From positions 186,001-250,000 of the forward strand of contig KV918783.1 of the NCBI GenBank assembly GCA_002049455.2: a DNA stretch of 64,000 nucleotides, given 5' to 3'. Of the stretch, positions 19,711 to 29,805 are shown piece after piece. Position 1 is the stretch's first letter. Every line of letters begins with the position of its first letter. The translations under genes were made by a program, and so were the position numbers. The notes under the pieces are model-generated. The model worked only from the letters and a program-made list of their open reading frames with translations. It was not told the origin of the DNA and searched no databases. This stretch comes from Porphyra umbilicalis (taxonomy: Eukaryota > Rhodophyta > Bangiophyceae > Bangiales > Bangiaceae).

Positions 19711-22700
19711 AGAACGCGAAAGCGTACGGTGACAAGACTCTTACGTCGTGCCCTTCGGCACTATGAGATCGCAGCCACGTTAGGCCCATGCCTGCGCGTA
19801 ATGCGAAGTTGCCGCCCTGTCTTAGACACGGGCGCCGGGGTGAACATAGTGCGAACTAGTGTTGTCCCTTCGAACTGGATGGCTTACGCCGAAGAGTTGA
19901 CTACGCTTCCGCGCATCCGAGATGCAAACAACAATCGTCTTGTGACGAAGTATGCCATACATCTGTATGTAGACACCGGAGGTGTGCGTCTATTTGACCG
20001 ATTCCCCGTTGCCGACAACTTCTCAGTCCCGTGCATTCTTGGCACCGAGTTCATTGAACAAAACATCGAGGGCATTCTGCCGCGCTTGCGCAAGATCGTC
20101 TGGCAAGAGCACGTGCGATGCACGGAAGAGCAACCTCGGCCAACGCCGATCTTAGCTTGTCTTAACGACAGCGCGTGGGACCGCCACTGGCAAGATAAAC
20201 CCGCTCGGGTTCGAGCCTGCAAACAGGTGCGTGTCAACAAACACAAGGAGGGGTGGATCATGGCCACGTGCGACACGCCTGGTATGGTTACCATCACACC
20301 GAACATTCGGTTGTGCAGACACAAGTCCATGGCAGTCGCCCGCGGCATCGCCATCGTCAAACCGGACGAACCGTTCCTGGTCAAGTTATGCAACTTCGGC
20401 AAGGACCAAGTCATTGTTCGCAAGAACTCTACCTTGGGGTTTGCAGAACCCTACCAAGGGCCGATGCTTTCCGCCGTCTTGGATGACAACACCCCAAAGG
20501 GTGGAACCGATAACTCATCGGACGACGCGAGTCGTGACCCACTCGAGGACCTCGACCTCAGTGAGGCACCCGAGTACCTGCACAAGCAGATTCGAGACAT
20601 GCTGAAGACGCATTCGTCTATGTGGGATGGAACCCTTGGCGTCATCCGTGCTACGGAGCACGCCATCGTCACTCCTCCCGACGCTCTGCCCATACGGGCC
20701 CAACCCTACCGGACCGGGCCGTTCAAACGGCAGATCATCGCTGATCAGATCAACAAGATGTTGAAGCTCAACGTCATTGCCCCTAGCCATAGTGCTTGGG
20801 CAAGCCTCGTGGTAATTGTACCAAAGAAGAACGGCAAAGCCCGATTCTGTGTCGACTATCGTCGGTTAAACAACATCACCAAGAAGGATGCTTATCCCTT
20901 GCCTCGGATGGAGGACTGCCTCGACTCCTTGGGAGATGCCCAGGTGTTCACGTCTCTCGACTGCACCGCGGGGTACTGGCAAGTACCCTTACGCAATGAC
21001 GACCAAGAGAAGACGGCGTTCACGACGCACTGTGGTATATACCACTGGTTATCCATGCCGTCCGGCTTGACAAACGCGCCCGCTACCTTCCAGCGCGCAT
21101 TGGATATTATCCTCTCGGGTTTGAAATGGCAGATATGCCTTGTCTACTTAGACGATGTCATCATCTTCTCCGCAAACGCGGAACAACACGTCAAAGACGT
21201 TGACACGGGTTTGCACCGTCTCCGCGAAGCCGGGGTCACCCTCAATTTGGAAAAGTGCACGTGGTTCTCCCATGAGGTCGAGTACCTAGGACACATTGTC
21301 CGCCCCGGGCAACTGCACGTGCGCAACAAGAATGTGGATGCTATGAAGCATGCCAAGTTCCCAACCACAAAGACCCAGCTAAAAAGCTTCTTGGGCATGT
21401 GCAACGTCTATCGACGGTTTGTCAAAGACTTTGCCAAACGAGCAAAGCCCCTGAACGCCCTGACTAGGGCCGAGATGTTACCGGATTTACCACCACCGAC
21501 GGACGTGGCTATCGCCGCCTTCGAGGACCTTCGCAACGCACTGTTGTGCCCACCGGTACTTGCCTTGCCGAAGGCCAATCGGAAACTCGTCGTTGACGTG
21601 GACGCATGCGCCGACCAAGTGGGTTGTACCCTCCTCCAAGAGGAGCCGGGCGAACTGCTTCACCCTGTCGGGTATTGGAGCCGAGGACTCACTGCTGCAG
21701 AGCAAAACTACTCCACCACGGAGCGAGAATATCTCGGCGTTGTGTGGGCTGTCCTCAAGTTGAGGCACTTCCTCGACGGACAACGGTTCCTCATCCGAAC
21801 GGATCACCAAGCACTTAGCTGGATCTACAGCACCACCGACTCAAGCGGACGCTTGATGCGATGGCGACTTCGCCTCTCCGAATACACATTCGATATGGTT
21901 TATAAACCAGGTGCATCGCACCACTTGCCCGACTTCCTATCGCGCGCCTCTACGGTGGCTCCGCCAGAGGATATCCATGATGATATACCTTGTCTGGCAT
22001 TGGCCGAGACGGCCAACGGCTTAAGAACGGGAAGGTACACGGGTACCGACACACCGGAACCGGTGGAGTTCGACGATGTTGTCGAAGCACAACAAACAGA
22101 CGACTTTTGCGTCGAGATGTCCACTCGCGTGGAGCGCGGAACGGCCAAGGCCTTCTTTCGCGATGAGCACCACGCTCTGTACCGCCGTGCGCCATACGGC
22201 AATCAACTGGTTATTCCAAAGTCGCTACGCGAACGCGTGTTGACCCTCGAGCACCACGCAACCGTGGCCGCCCATCCTGGTATGTCCCGGATGTACTACA
22301 CAATGCGTAAGGCATACTACTGGCCTTCAATGGTGACGGATATTCATTCGACCATCACCAAATGCACAACGTGTGCGCAAAACCGCCTCGCCTTGCGGCG
22401 ACACACCACGCCCTTGACCCTGCTCCAGGCTACCGAGCCTCTCACGGAGCTATCCGTTGACATCTTTGGGCCCATCCCGGCCTCCAAGAAGGGCAAACGC
22501 TTCATCTTGGTTATCACCGACCGCTTCGCCAAGCTCACCGAGTGCGTCGCCTTGAGGCGAATCACGGCCATGTCAGTGGCGTCAGCCATCATCGACGCGT
22601 GGGTGTCAGCCTACGGGCCACCGGACCGGATCCTATCGGACCAAGGGCCCCAGTTCATGTCGAACTTCTTCATCGCTGTGATGAAAATGCTTGGCATTGA

Positions 22701-23814
22701 AACGGTTCGCACCACGGCGTATCATCCCCAAACCAATGGGCAAGTTGAACGGTACAACCGGACCATGGCTACGCAGCTGCGACACTACGTCGCCGAAGAC
22801 CCATCACGATGGGATGAGCTACTCCCGGTAATCACCATGGCGTATAATAGCCAACCACATCGGTCGACGGGCATCGCCCCATTTGAGCTTGTTATCCCAA
22901 GGCGGATCCCCAACCTCACGGTTCGCAACTTGCCCCCGGGCACTCCGCTTACCAATAAGGGAACGCTCAAGGATCGGTCACCCCTAGCTCGCAAGCGCGA
23001 GTTCATGGCCCGCCTGCGCAAGCAGATCCCCATCGTGGTCGAGGCCTTGCGTAAGACGCCACAACGTTACAAACGTAACCTTGACCACCGGGTCGCAACC
23101 CGCAATGCGGACGTCAAGATCGGCGACTACGTATACACGACCAACCACGATCGGCAAAACAAGCTGCAAAGCAAAGCCATTGGCCCCTTCGTGGTCGTCG
23201 ACGCGGACGCGGACGCCTCCACGTTTGTCATTGACATTGACGGCGAGGAGAAACGCGTCAGCAGTGACCATGTCACCCCAGCTCCTCGTCCAACGACGAC
23301 GGACAAGGTTCCACACCCCTTGCTAGATGGTCTAGACCAACGCAAGTCAACCCCGGCAACTGCCGATGAGTATGTGATCGACAAACTCCTAGGCTTACGC
23401 CAGACGGGTGACAGCTATAGCGCTAAGGTGCGCTGGTTCGACTACGGGTCGAAAGACGACACCTGGGAACCCCTGGAGAACCTCCCCCGCAACCTGGTGG
23501 TGCGTTTCCTTCGACAGAAGAAGAAGCATGTACCGGGGTACGAGTGGCAAACGCCAACGCGACGAAGTCGCCAACAGGCCGGGCTCACAACCGTGGCCAA
23601 CATCGTCATGGACTCCACGTGGATACCCACTATCCAACATGTCCATGTTACCGGTGACGGAGTTATCCATGCCGACGTCTCGTGGACAGAGTCAAGTACA
23701 GACGTTGCAATTAAGGAAGTAATTCCTGTTGCGTGGCTCAAGTCCACTCTGCCGTCCATGACGCGCAAGTTTGCGCATGATCCCCAACTTGCCTTGCGGC
23801 ATTTCCTCGGCTGA
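19675..23814 (+). CDS. pol: Pol of chromovirus B (C-terminus lost by a 1-nt deletion)
   Basis: Counting from the ATG at 19687: protease DTGA at Asp47; RT with PKKNGKARFCVDYRRLNN near 380, SLDCTAGYWQVPL and YLDD (Tyr487, Asp489, Asp490); RNase H near 636-740 (DVDACAD, TDHQALSW); integrase HHCC finger, then the D,D35E core at Asp925, Asp985 and Glu1021; chromodomain about 1228-1281 (EYVIDKLLGL...VRWFDYGSKDDTWEPLENLP), which in this family steers integration to modified chromatin. Two lesions stand out relative to C: TCC at 21061-21063 turns MPFGL into MPSGL (Phe459Ser), and ATTTCCTCGG at 23801-23810 lacks one base, ending the frame at HFLG and removing about 75 residues. The upstream boundary is set by the inferred frameshift, as there is no good independent start. 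Confidence 0.9.
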   Translation, partial: RLGRVPDLGLPGRTRKRTVTRLLRRALRHYEIAATLGPCLRVMRSCRPVLDTGAGVNIVRTSVVPSNWMAYAEELTTLPRIRDANNNRLVTKYAIHLYVDTGGVRLFDRFPVADNFSVPCILGTEFIEQNIEGILPRLRKIVWQEHVRCTEEQPRPTPILACLNDSAWDRHWQDKPARVRACKQVRVNKHKEGWIMATCDTPGMVTITPNIRLCRHKSMAVARGIAIVKPDEPFLVKLCNFGKDQVIVRKNSTLGFAEPYQGPMLSAVLDDNTPKGGTDNSSDDASRDPLEDLDLSEAPEYLHKQIRDMLKTHSSMWDGTLGVIRATEHAIVTPPDALPIRAQPYRTGPFKRQIIADQINKMLKLNVIAPSHSAWASLVVIVPKKNGKARFCVDYRRLNNITKKDAYPLPRMEDCLDSLGDAQVFTSLDCTAGYWQVPLRNDDQEKTAFTTHCGIYHWLSMPSGLTNAPATFQRALDIILSGLKWQICLVYLDDVIIFSANAEQHVKDVDTGLHRLREAGVTLNLEKCTWFSHEVEYLGHIVRPGQLHVRNKNVDAMKHAKFPTTKTQLKSFLGMCNVYRRFVKDFAKRAKPLNALTRAEMLPDLPPPTDVAIAAFEDLRNALLCPPVLALPKANRKLVVDVDACADQVGCTLLQEEPGELLHPVGYWSRGLTAAEQNYSTTEREYLGVVWAVLKLRHFLDGQRFLIRTDHQALSWIYSTTDSSGRLMRWRLRLSEYTFDMVYKPGASHHLPDFLSRASTVAPPEDIHDDIPCLALAETANGLRTGRYTGTDTPEPVEFDDVVEAQQTDDFCVEMSTRVERGTAKAFFRDEHHALYRRAPYGNQLVIPKSLRERVLTLEHHATVAAHPGMSRMYYTMRKAYYWPSMVTDIHSTITKCTTCAQNRLALRRHTTPLTLLQATEPLTELSVDIFGPIPASKKGKRFILVITDRFAKLTECVALRRITAMSVASAIIDAWVSAYGPPDRILSDQGPQFMSNFFIAVMKMLGIETVRTTAYHPQTNGQVERYNRTMATQLRHYVAEDPSRWDELLPVITMAYNSQPHRSTGIAPFELVIPRRIPNLTVRNLPPGTPLTNKGTLKDRSPLARKREFMARLRKQIPIVVEALRKTPQRYKRNLDHRVATRNADVKIGDYVYTTNHDRQNKLQSKAIGPFVVVDADADASTFVIDIDGEEKRVSSDHVTPAPRPTTTDKVPHPLLDGLDQRKSTPATADEYVIDKLLGLRQTGDSYSAKVRWFDYGSKDDTWEPLENLPRNLVVRFLRQKKKHVPGYEWQTPTRRSRQQAGLTTVANIVMDSTWIPTIQHVHVTGDGVIHADVSWTESSTDVAIKEVIPVAWLKSTLPSMTRKFAHDPQLALRHFLG

Positions 23815-26223
23815 ACCGTGTTTACGGTCCGTACACATATGTGTGGCCGAAGTCCGCGCAGACGACACTGATCGGGAGCAATCCCTCTGTACCAGTGCTC
23901 ACCAACGGGTTTCTGGTACCTCCGGTGCAACACTTGGACTCAGTCCTTCGACGCTTGGTAACAACCACTGAGGAAGCAACCGTGGTAATACCACAATGGA
24001 CCAACACCAGTTGGTACGCTACTGCCATACGTGCATGTTTCGAGTACGAAGTGCTTTTATCAGCAGACTCAAGGGATGCAAATCCCACACAATGGGTCCA
24101 TGCTGGCATGCCACTTCCTTCATCGCTATGATGACTGACAGGAAACTGCGAAGTGATACGCCGAGTGTGCGCGCGAGCGCCGTTGCGGACGCAAATGTCG
24201 TACGGACTCTGGTCAGCAATGTCCGGGATCCCATCGACCACCTCGGTCGGGCCAACGCGCGCGCAGAACGAGCCGCGAGGCTGTGGCGAACATACATCTC
24301 CGGGTCGGTGGACCAAACGACATCGGGTCCGTCACCCGCAACGGCGTGAGCCACGTGCGCCGCGCCGCCGGCCGATGCCGCCCTTGCCTGCGCCGCAAGG
24401 AAAATCGCCCGTGCCGCAAGGCGAATCGCCCGCGTCGCTGGCCGATGCCGCCCTTGCCCGCGCTGCCGGCCCTCGACCCTCGTGCCGCAAGGCAAATCGC
24501 CCGTGCCGCAAGGCGAATCGCCCGCGTCGCTGGCCGATGCCGCCCTTGCCCGCGCTGCCGGCCCTCGACGCTCGTGCCGCAAGGCAAATCGCCCGTGCCG
24601 CAAGGCGAATCGCCCGCGTCGCTGGCCGATGCCGCCCTTGCCTGCGCCGCAAGGCAAATCGCCCGCGTCGCCGGCTGTCGCCACCCTTGCCCGCGCCGCA
24701 AGGCGAATCGCCCGTGCCGCCAGGCAAACCGCCCGCGTCGCTGGCCGATGCCGCCCTTGCCCGCGCTGCCGGCCCTTGACGCTCAGGCCGCCAGGCGAAC
24801 CGCCCGCGTCGCTGGCCGATGCCGCCCTTGCCTGCGCCGCAAGGCAAATCGCCCGCGTCGCCGGCCGTCGCCACCCTTGCCCGCGCCGCAAGGCGAATCG
24901 CCCGTGCCGCCAGGCGAACCGCCCGCGTCGCTGGCCGATGCCGCCCTTGCCCGCGCTGCCGGCCCTCGACGCCCGCGGCGCAAGGCGAATCGCCCGCGTC
25001 GCCGGCCGTTGCCGCCCATTCCCGCGCCGCAAGGCGAACCACCCGCGCCACCGGCTGTTGTCGACCGCGCCGCACGGCAGAAACTACCCGCGCCGCCAGG
25101 CCAACCGCCCGCGCCGCCGGCTGTTTCCGCCCTTGCCCGCGTTGCCGTCCCTCGACGCCCGCGCCGCCAGGCGAACCACACGTGCCGCCGCCACGCTTGG
25201 CCGCCGGGTGCGCCGCCCGCACAGCCGGGCGTGCCACCCTTGCCGCCGCCGCGTATGGCCAACGGGCGCGCCGCCCGCACAGCCGGGCGTGCCACCCTTG
25301 CCGCCGCCGCGCTTGGCCAACGGGCGCGCCGCCCGCACAGCCGGGCGTGCCACCCTTGCCGCCGCCGCGCTTGGCCACCGGGCGCGCCGCCCGCGTTTCC
25401 GACCTTGCCGACCTTGCCGACCTTGCCGTCCTTGCGCCTTGCCGCCCTTGTGCCGTGCCGCCCTTGTGCCTTGCCAATCTTGCCGCCCTTTCCGCCCTTG
25501 CCGCCCTTGCCGCCGTCGCCGCCGGGCTTGCCGCCCTTGCCGCCGTGCGCGCCGCCCCCCCCACCCCGCGCAAACCCACACTCACCGGGCCCACCACCTC
25601 GGGGTGTGCCACCTTGCGGCGGCGCACCCCAACTCAAGCTTTGCCGTTAGGCCTGAACCTGTGCGCGAGCACGATGACACGGGATGGCCCCGTGCCTACA
25701 AACGGAGACCCGCACAAGACACGGTGGTAACCGGCCGCAGGGTACGCACCCCCCCCCCCCCCCCCCCCCCCTCGGCAACAAGCACCCGCGTCCCGGCTTT
25801 CGCCTTCTCGCCGGGGTAGTCAAACCCCGACGAAGCTGGCGCCACACGGCACCGACGATGGTCACCCCAGCACGTGCTGCTCGACGCGCCGCCGCGAACA
25901 TGGGTCTTAACCCTGGCACCCGCGCCCGCCCCCGCACCAACGTACCCACACGCGTGGAACCGCCCGCGCCGGCACGCCTACGCGTAAGCGTCGTGCTGAC
26001 CCGCAGATCAAGCTGCCCGCCACGCACGCACGCGCGTGCGTGATCGGACGGTCGCGGCCGACGCCGGCGAACCGCCACCTCCCCCCAATCGGGACTGAGC
26101 GGCGCGCCCCTTCGCGACTCCTGCCGCCCGGGCAGTTACGCCCGCGCGGGCCCGTAAGAGTCCGCGATTGCCCAATCGGGTTCCACCATTCTCGGATCTC
26201 ACCGGGACGGTTCGAATCTCGCG
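23815..26223 (+). other. 3' region of element B: decayed pol tail, antisense-ORF relic and GC-rich repeats
   Basis: From 23815 to 24131 the sequence still encodes, one base out of frame, the C-terminal extension seen intact in C (NGFLVPP, ATVVIPQWTN). At 24150-24350 the minus strand encodes fragments of an antisense ORF (VGPTEVVDGIPDIADQ, YDICVRNGARAHTRRI) in two frames. Then 24360-25660 is degenerate tandem GC-rich sequence of AAGGCGAATCGCCCGCGTCG type. A C homopolymer lies at 25750-25772. No sense gene is supported beyond 24131. Confidence 0.65.
24360..25660. repeat. GC-rich degenerate tandem repeats in the element B 3' region
   Basis: Repeated modules CGCAAGGC(G/A)AATCGCCCG and GGCCGATGCCGCCCTTGCC recur at variable spacing, about 90 bp near 24476 and 24567. 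GCCGGGCGTGCCACCCTTGC-type units follow at 25200-25390, and CTTGCCG(A/C)C short units at 25400-25550. The same architecture occurs in C (62270-63180) and, more diverged, in D (28900-29300). Long frames on both strands are by-products. Confidence 0.75.
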
Positions 26224-26232
26224 TTGGAGGTA
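26224..26232 (+). promoter_or_regulatory. Putative polypurine tract of element B
   Basis: TTGGAGGTA immediately precedes the 3' LTR, and the same bases precede the 3' LTR of C. It is short for a PPT, so the call rests on position and conservation. Confidence 0.45.
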
Positions 26233-26627
26233 TGTAGCATATCTCTGCTCCCAATTGGCAATTGGCCACGAGTAGCCCCCTTGACTGGCCGAATCCACGG
26301 ACTTGTGTGACTCGGCTTGTGGCACGCCCTTTGGGGGGTTACTTCCGCATTGTTTATTTTTTATTTGCTTGTTTGCTTGCCTGTCCTATCTGTTTGCCGG
26401 CACTCATTACGATCGATTGATCGGATGGTCGATCGACCAGTGCCGTTGTTTGTATCGAACCACCGTGGGTCCGGGGTCGCCGTCGTGGGCACCACCCGGC
26501 TCCCCATCGGATGCCCTTCAACAAAAGGTCTTTCTTCCTCGCCGCGACGGCGATAGAACTCGCTTTATTGCTTGGCTACGGTCGGTCCCAATACACTGGT
26601 AATTGATCCAACATTTTTAATACCACA
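26233..26627 (+). repeat. 3' LTR of element B
   Basis: 395 bp, TGTAGCATATC...TTTAATACCACA. It matches the 5' LTR closely over the first 160 bp, then diverges (CGATTGATC, TATCGAACC, CCCAATACACTGG, GATCCAACATTTTTAATACC). Confidence 0.95.
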
Positions 26628-27749
26628 GAGCTGGCACACTCTCAGAAAGACTCTGGGAAGAGCTCTGCAGGCCATCCTGTCAGTTGATCGTACTTGTCAC
26701 CGCCATCCCTACTGATGCGCCAGCAAGCGCGCCTTCGCCGTCTGTATGAATGCCGCCATCGCAGGCAGGGCAGCGGCAGCGACAGAGGTCGTAACGGCAG
26801 CAGGGCAGACGCCTTCGCACCAGCGGCACGCCCTGGGCACGACGGTGGCTGCTCGCCGCGCGATGCGTGAAGTAGGTGGCTATGTCGGCGACGCCCGTGC
26901 CAGCGGCTGGTGGTGGAGATGTGTGTTTTTCGATCGCGGAGCGAGCTCCACATCGCGGCTACAAGTGACACTATACTTTAGAATTCTCAGGTTTTTTGTG
27001 CAGTGCCGAACGGAGCTAAAGGTATTCAAATGTCGAGGCCTCCAGGGCCGCTTAGTTCAGAAGTAGCCTGTCAATTCATGCGGACTGCCCCTGAAAGAGC
27101 GATTTCGTGCAAGGCTCTCTGTTCTGCTCCAAAGTACCTGACATTCGTCCTTGGATAGATACAAGTGCTTCGCGACAAGGAGAGAAGCATGAAGATCGCA
27201 GGGAGCACCATCAGAAGGAGGTCATCAAAGAGCATAAGACTTTTAATCTCATCTTGCAAACTCGTCTTGACGAGATAAGACTTTTCAAAAAAAGCGCCAC
27301 ACATGCACTTGCTTTTCGGAAGCGCACTCAGACATGACTTTGGCCTGGACGACAAGATCACGTCGTCTGAAATCCGGCTGTTAGGGAAATTCAGAAGTCG
27401 ATTGGGGCGTGCATACGACGGCACGCGTGCACCCCCAGTTAAGGGCGGTCTTCTGGATCGTGAGGCCTGCCAATTGGTCGAGAGCGCCAGAAAAGGGGTA
27501 TTCTTCTATTTCGATGTCGTACAGAGAAGCATGAACGGACACCTTCCAGGCAACAGAAAAAGGGGCCTTCAAGCTCAAAAGATGCGCGTTTTTGTCTCTT
27601 ACATTGTTGTGTGTTTTTCTGTCCTGAAAGCCCATCGTCACACTTTACCTCACGGCCTTGAAGCCAGAACGCCGGGAAGTTTTGGTCTGAAAGGGTGCGC
27701 GTGGTGCCCAAGGCTGGGATCGCTGCTCAGCACCATACATTTGTTACGG
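26628..27749. other. Unclassified 1.1-kb stretch
   Basis: Lower GC than its surroundings. Short open frames exist on both strands (for example 27303-27755 plus, 27071-27424 minus) but show no motif I recognise. AGAGAAGCATGAA occurs twice (27181, 27523). I see no LTR or inverted-repeat borders. Confidence 0.4.
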
Positions 27750-28415
27750 AGTTAGGCACCGTCCGCGGTACTACCCGTACACTATGGAGGATGGGCGACA
27801 TTTCTATTGTAGCCATGAGAGGCACTTGTGCACCTGAGCGTGGAATGCTAATTCGTGTTCTGCGCATGAATATTTCATGCCTTGAAAAATCAAAGTTGTG
27901 TCGCGGTGTCTGTAGCATTCACGCCGCGCCAGCAGAATCGCTATTCCAAAAAGTAAGGATCATGCCATTCCACACATCCTGGCTGTCCGTGAATAACGGG
28001 TTTCTTGTACCCCCGGTCGAGCACTTGGACTCCATCCTTCGATGCCTGGTGAAACTCTCAGCGGAAGCAACCGTAGTCATCCCACAATGGACCAACACCA
28101 GTTGGTTCACTACAGCCATACGCGCATGTTTCGAGTACCAAGTTCTTGTATGAACAGAAGCGAGGGATAAGAATCCCACACAATGGGCCATGCTGGCCTG
28201 CCACTTCCTTTATCGCTATGATGATTAACAGGAAACTGAGAAGTGGAAAACATCATGTCAAACGACCAACACCAACCAGACGACACCGAGAGGTCTGTTG
28301 CCAGAGAGCACCCGAGGAAGACTGCCTTCGTCCAATTGCGCAACAAGCGGCAAATCGAGTCGGCCGCCGCCTCTAAGGTCTCGTTCCCGCGCACGGGGAA
28401 CAGCAGTGTGTTGGT

Positions 28416-28883
28416 TTACACCAAGCGGTGGAACAAGTGCAAATGCACTTGGTAGCGAAAGACTTCGTTGCAAAACCACATGACCTCGTAAACACGGCGC
28501 TGAGGCCCTTGGTTCCCGAAGAACGGGTCTCCGTGGAACTCGGCCACGCGGTCACCAACATGGTTGGCTTTCCCGGGCTCGGTCAACATGTCAACGAAGC
28601 CCGACAGGGCCTCGTACCGCGCGTGAATACGCCGGGTATGCGCGCGAGCGCAGTTGCGGACGCAAGCGTCGTAAAGACGCTGGTCGGCGATGGCCGGAAT
28701 CGCGTCGATCACCTCGACAGGGTCCACGTGCGCGTATTGCGAGCCGCAAGGGTGGAACTGGCGTGACATCTTCAGGTCCGTGGAGCGATCCACTTCGGGT
28801 ACCTCGCCCACAACGGCGTGAGCCACATGCGCCTCGCCGTTCGCGCTGCCGCCGTCCTCCGCCATAGCGGCGGGGTCGACCAT
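28416..28883 (-). CDS. Antisense ORF in the 3' region of element D (unknown function)
   Basis: 155 codons on the strand opposite pol. Readable peptide includes EAHVAHAVVGEVPEVDRS, QYAHVDPVEVIDAIPAIADQ, YDACVRNCARAHTRRIHARY, TEPGKANHVGDRVAEFHGDP and VYEVMWFCNEVFRYQVHLHL. Composition is balanced, unlike the GC-repeat translations nearby. Parts are recoverable in B (near 24150-24320) and C (near 62070-62260), but there the frame is broken and the C-terminal half is deleted. Accessory antisense ORFs 3' of pol are known in some plant Ty3/gypsy elements; whether this one is expressed or captured from the host is unknown. I recognise no domain. It may also be the exon of a host gene acquired in reverse. 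Confidence 0.5.
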   Translation of the reverse strand: MVDPAAMAEDGGSANGEAHVAHAVVGEVPEVDRSTDLKMSRQFHPCGSQYAHVDPVEVIDAIPAIADQRLYDACVRNCARAHTRRIHARYEALSGFVDMLTEPGKANHVGDRVAEFHGDPFFGNQGPQRRVYEVMWFCNEVFRYQVHLHLFHRLV

Positions 28884-29628
28884 GATGGTTGGTACCCAGG
28901 GTGTTCACCCTTGCCGCCGGCCTTGCCGTCCTTGACCTTCGTTGCTGGGCGCGCGCCCCTCGCGTCGCCGGTCTCGCCGCCCTTGCGTTTCGCCGCAGGG
29001 CGTGCCGCCCGCGTTGCCGGCCTTGCCGCCCTTGCGCCTTGCTCCGGGCACACCGCCCTTGCGTCACCGGTTTTGCCACACTTGCACCTTGCAGCCGGTC
29101 GCGCTGCCCTCGTCGCCAGCCTTGCCGCCTTTGCGCCTTGCCGCCGTGGCGCACCGCCGCCGCCGCCTGGCGCGCCGCCCGCGTCGCCAGCCTTGTAGAC
29201 CTTGCGCCTTGCCGCCGTGGCGCGGCGCCGCCGCCGCCGGGCACGTCGCCCCCTGCTGCCTCGCTCCCCCCCCCGTCCCCCCCCCGCACCGCGGCACAAC
29301 CCAACCTTGCGGTTGCCCACCTCGCGGTAGCGCAACCCTACTCAATTAATGCCGTTAGGCCGCAACCTGTGCACAAGCACGATGACACGGGGACGCCCCG
29401 TGTCGTCAACCGCCGTCCACCCGCGCAAGGCGCGGTGTGAACCGGCCGCGGGGTGCAAACCCCTTTCTCGCCCCGGGACCGCGTCACGGCTCTCGCCTTA
29501 TCACTGGTGTAGCAAAAACACCTACGAAGCTGGCGCCACGCGGCGCAGACGACGGTAACCCCAGCACATTCTGCTCGGCACGCTGCCACGAACACGGGTC
29601 TTAACCGCGGCCCCCGCACCCGCACCCG

Positions 29629-29805
29629 TGTACTGAATCACCATGGGCCCGGGGTCGCCGTCGTGGGCACCACCCGGCTCCCCATCGGATGCCCTTCAAC
29701 AAAAGGTCTTTATTCCTCGCCGCGACGGCCATAAAACTCGCTTTATTGCTTGGCTGAGGTCAGTCCCACTACACTGGTAATCGAACCAAAGCTCTTAATA
29801 CCACA
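29629..29805 (+). repeat. 5'-truncated LTR of remnant D
   Basis: It aligns with the last ~175 bp of the B and C LTRs (GGGTCGCCGTCGTGGGCACC, CGCTTTATTGCTTGGCT, TACACTGGTAAT, TTAATACCACA), with more divergence than B versus C. The first ~215 bp of the LTR are absent. Confidence 0.85.

Larger units (their letters stand above)
17411..26627 (+). mobile_element. Full-length Ty3/gypsy chromovirus, copy B
   Basis: Structure: 394-bp 5' LTR, PBS, leader, gag, pol in the -1 frame, a 2.4-kb GC-rich 3' region, short PPT and 395-bp 3' LTR. Total 9,217 bp. The two LTRs differ at about 14 positions, mostly in their 3' halves. No target-site duplication is visible: the 5' flank ends ACAAT and the 3' flank starts GAGCT. 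Pol carries a 1-nt deletion that removes its C-terminal extension and a Phe-to-Ser change in an RT motif, so the copy is probably defective in trans-independent retrotransposition, although its gag is open. Confidence 0.9.
27750..29805 (+). mobile_element. 3' remnant of a related chromovirus, copy D
   Basis: From 27985 the plus strand encodes NNGFLVPPVEHLDSILRCL and ATVVIPQWTNTSWFTTAIRA, homologous to the pol C-terminal extension of C. Weaker matches (GGTACTACCCGTACACTATGG) suggest the copy begins near 27750. It continues through the antisense-ORF region, GC-rich repeats and a 5'-truncated LTR ending TTAATACCACA at 29805. It keeps about 390 bp (28236-28625) that B and C lack, so it descends from a longer version of the element. 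Confidence 0.75.

Noticed and set aside
24283..25819. Long Arg/Pro/Ala frames (over 400 codons) in the 3' region of B, and the same in C at 62.2-63.5 kb
   Set aside because: They come from degenerate GC-rich tandem repeats; open on both strands, with no conserved motif between copies.
26195..26232. A tRNA-like T-loop (GGTTCGAATC) before the 3' LTRs of B and C (also near 63825)
   Set aside because: The flanking stem does not pair as a tRNA T-arm and no D- or anticodon arm can be built upstream. It is part of the element's 3' region.
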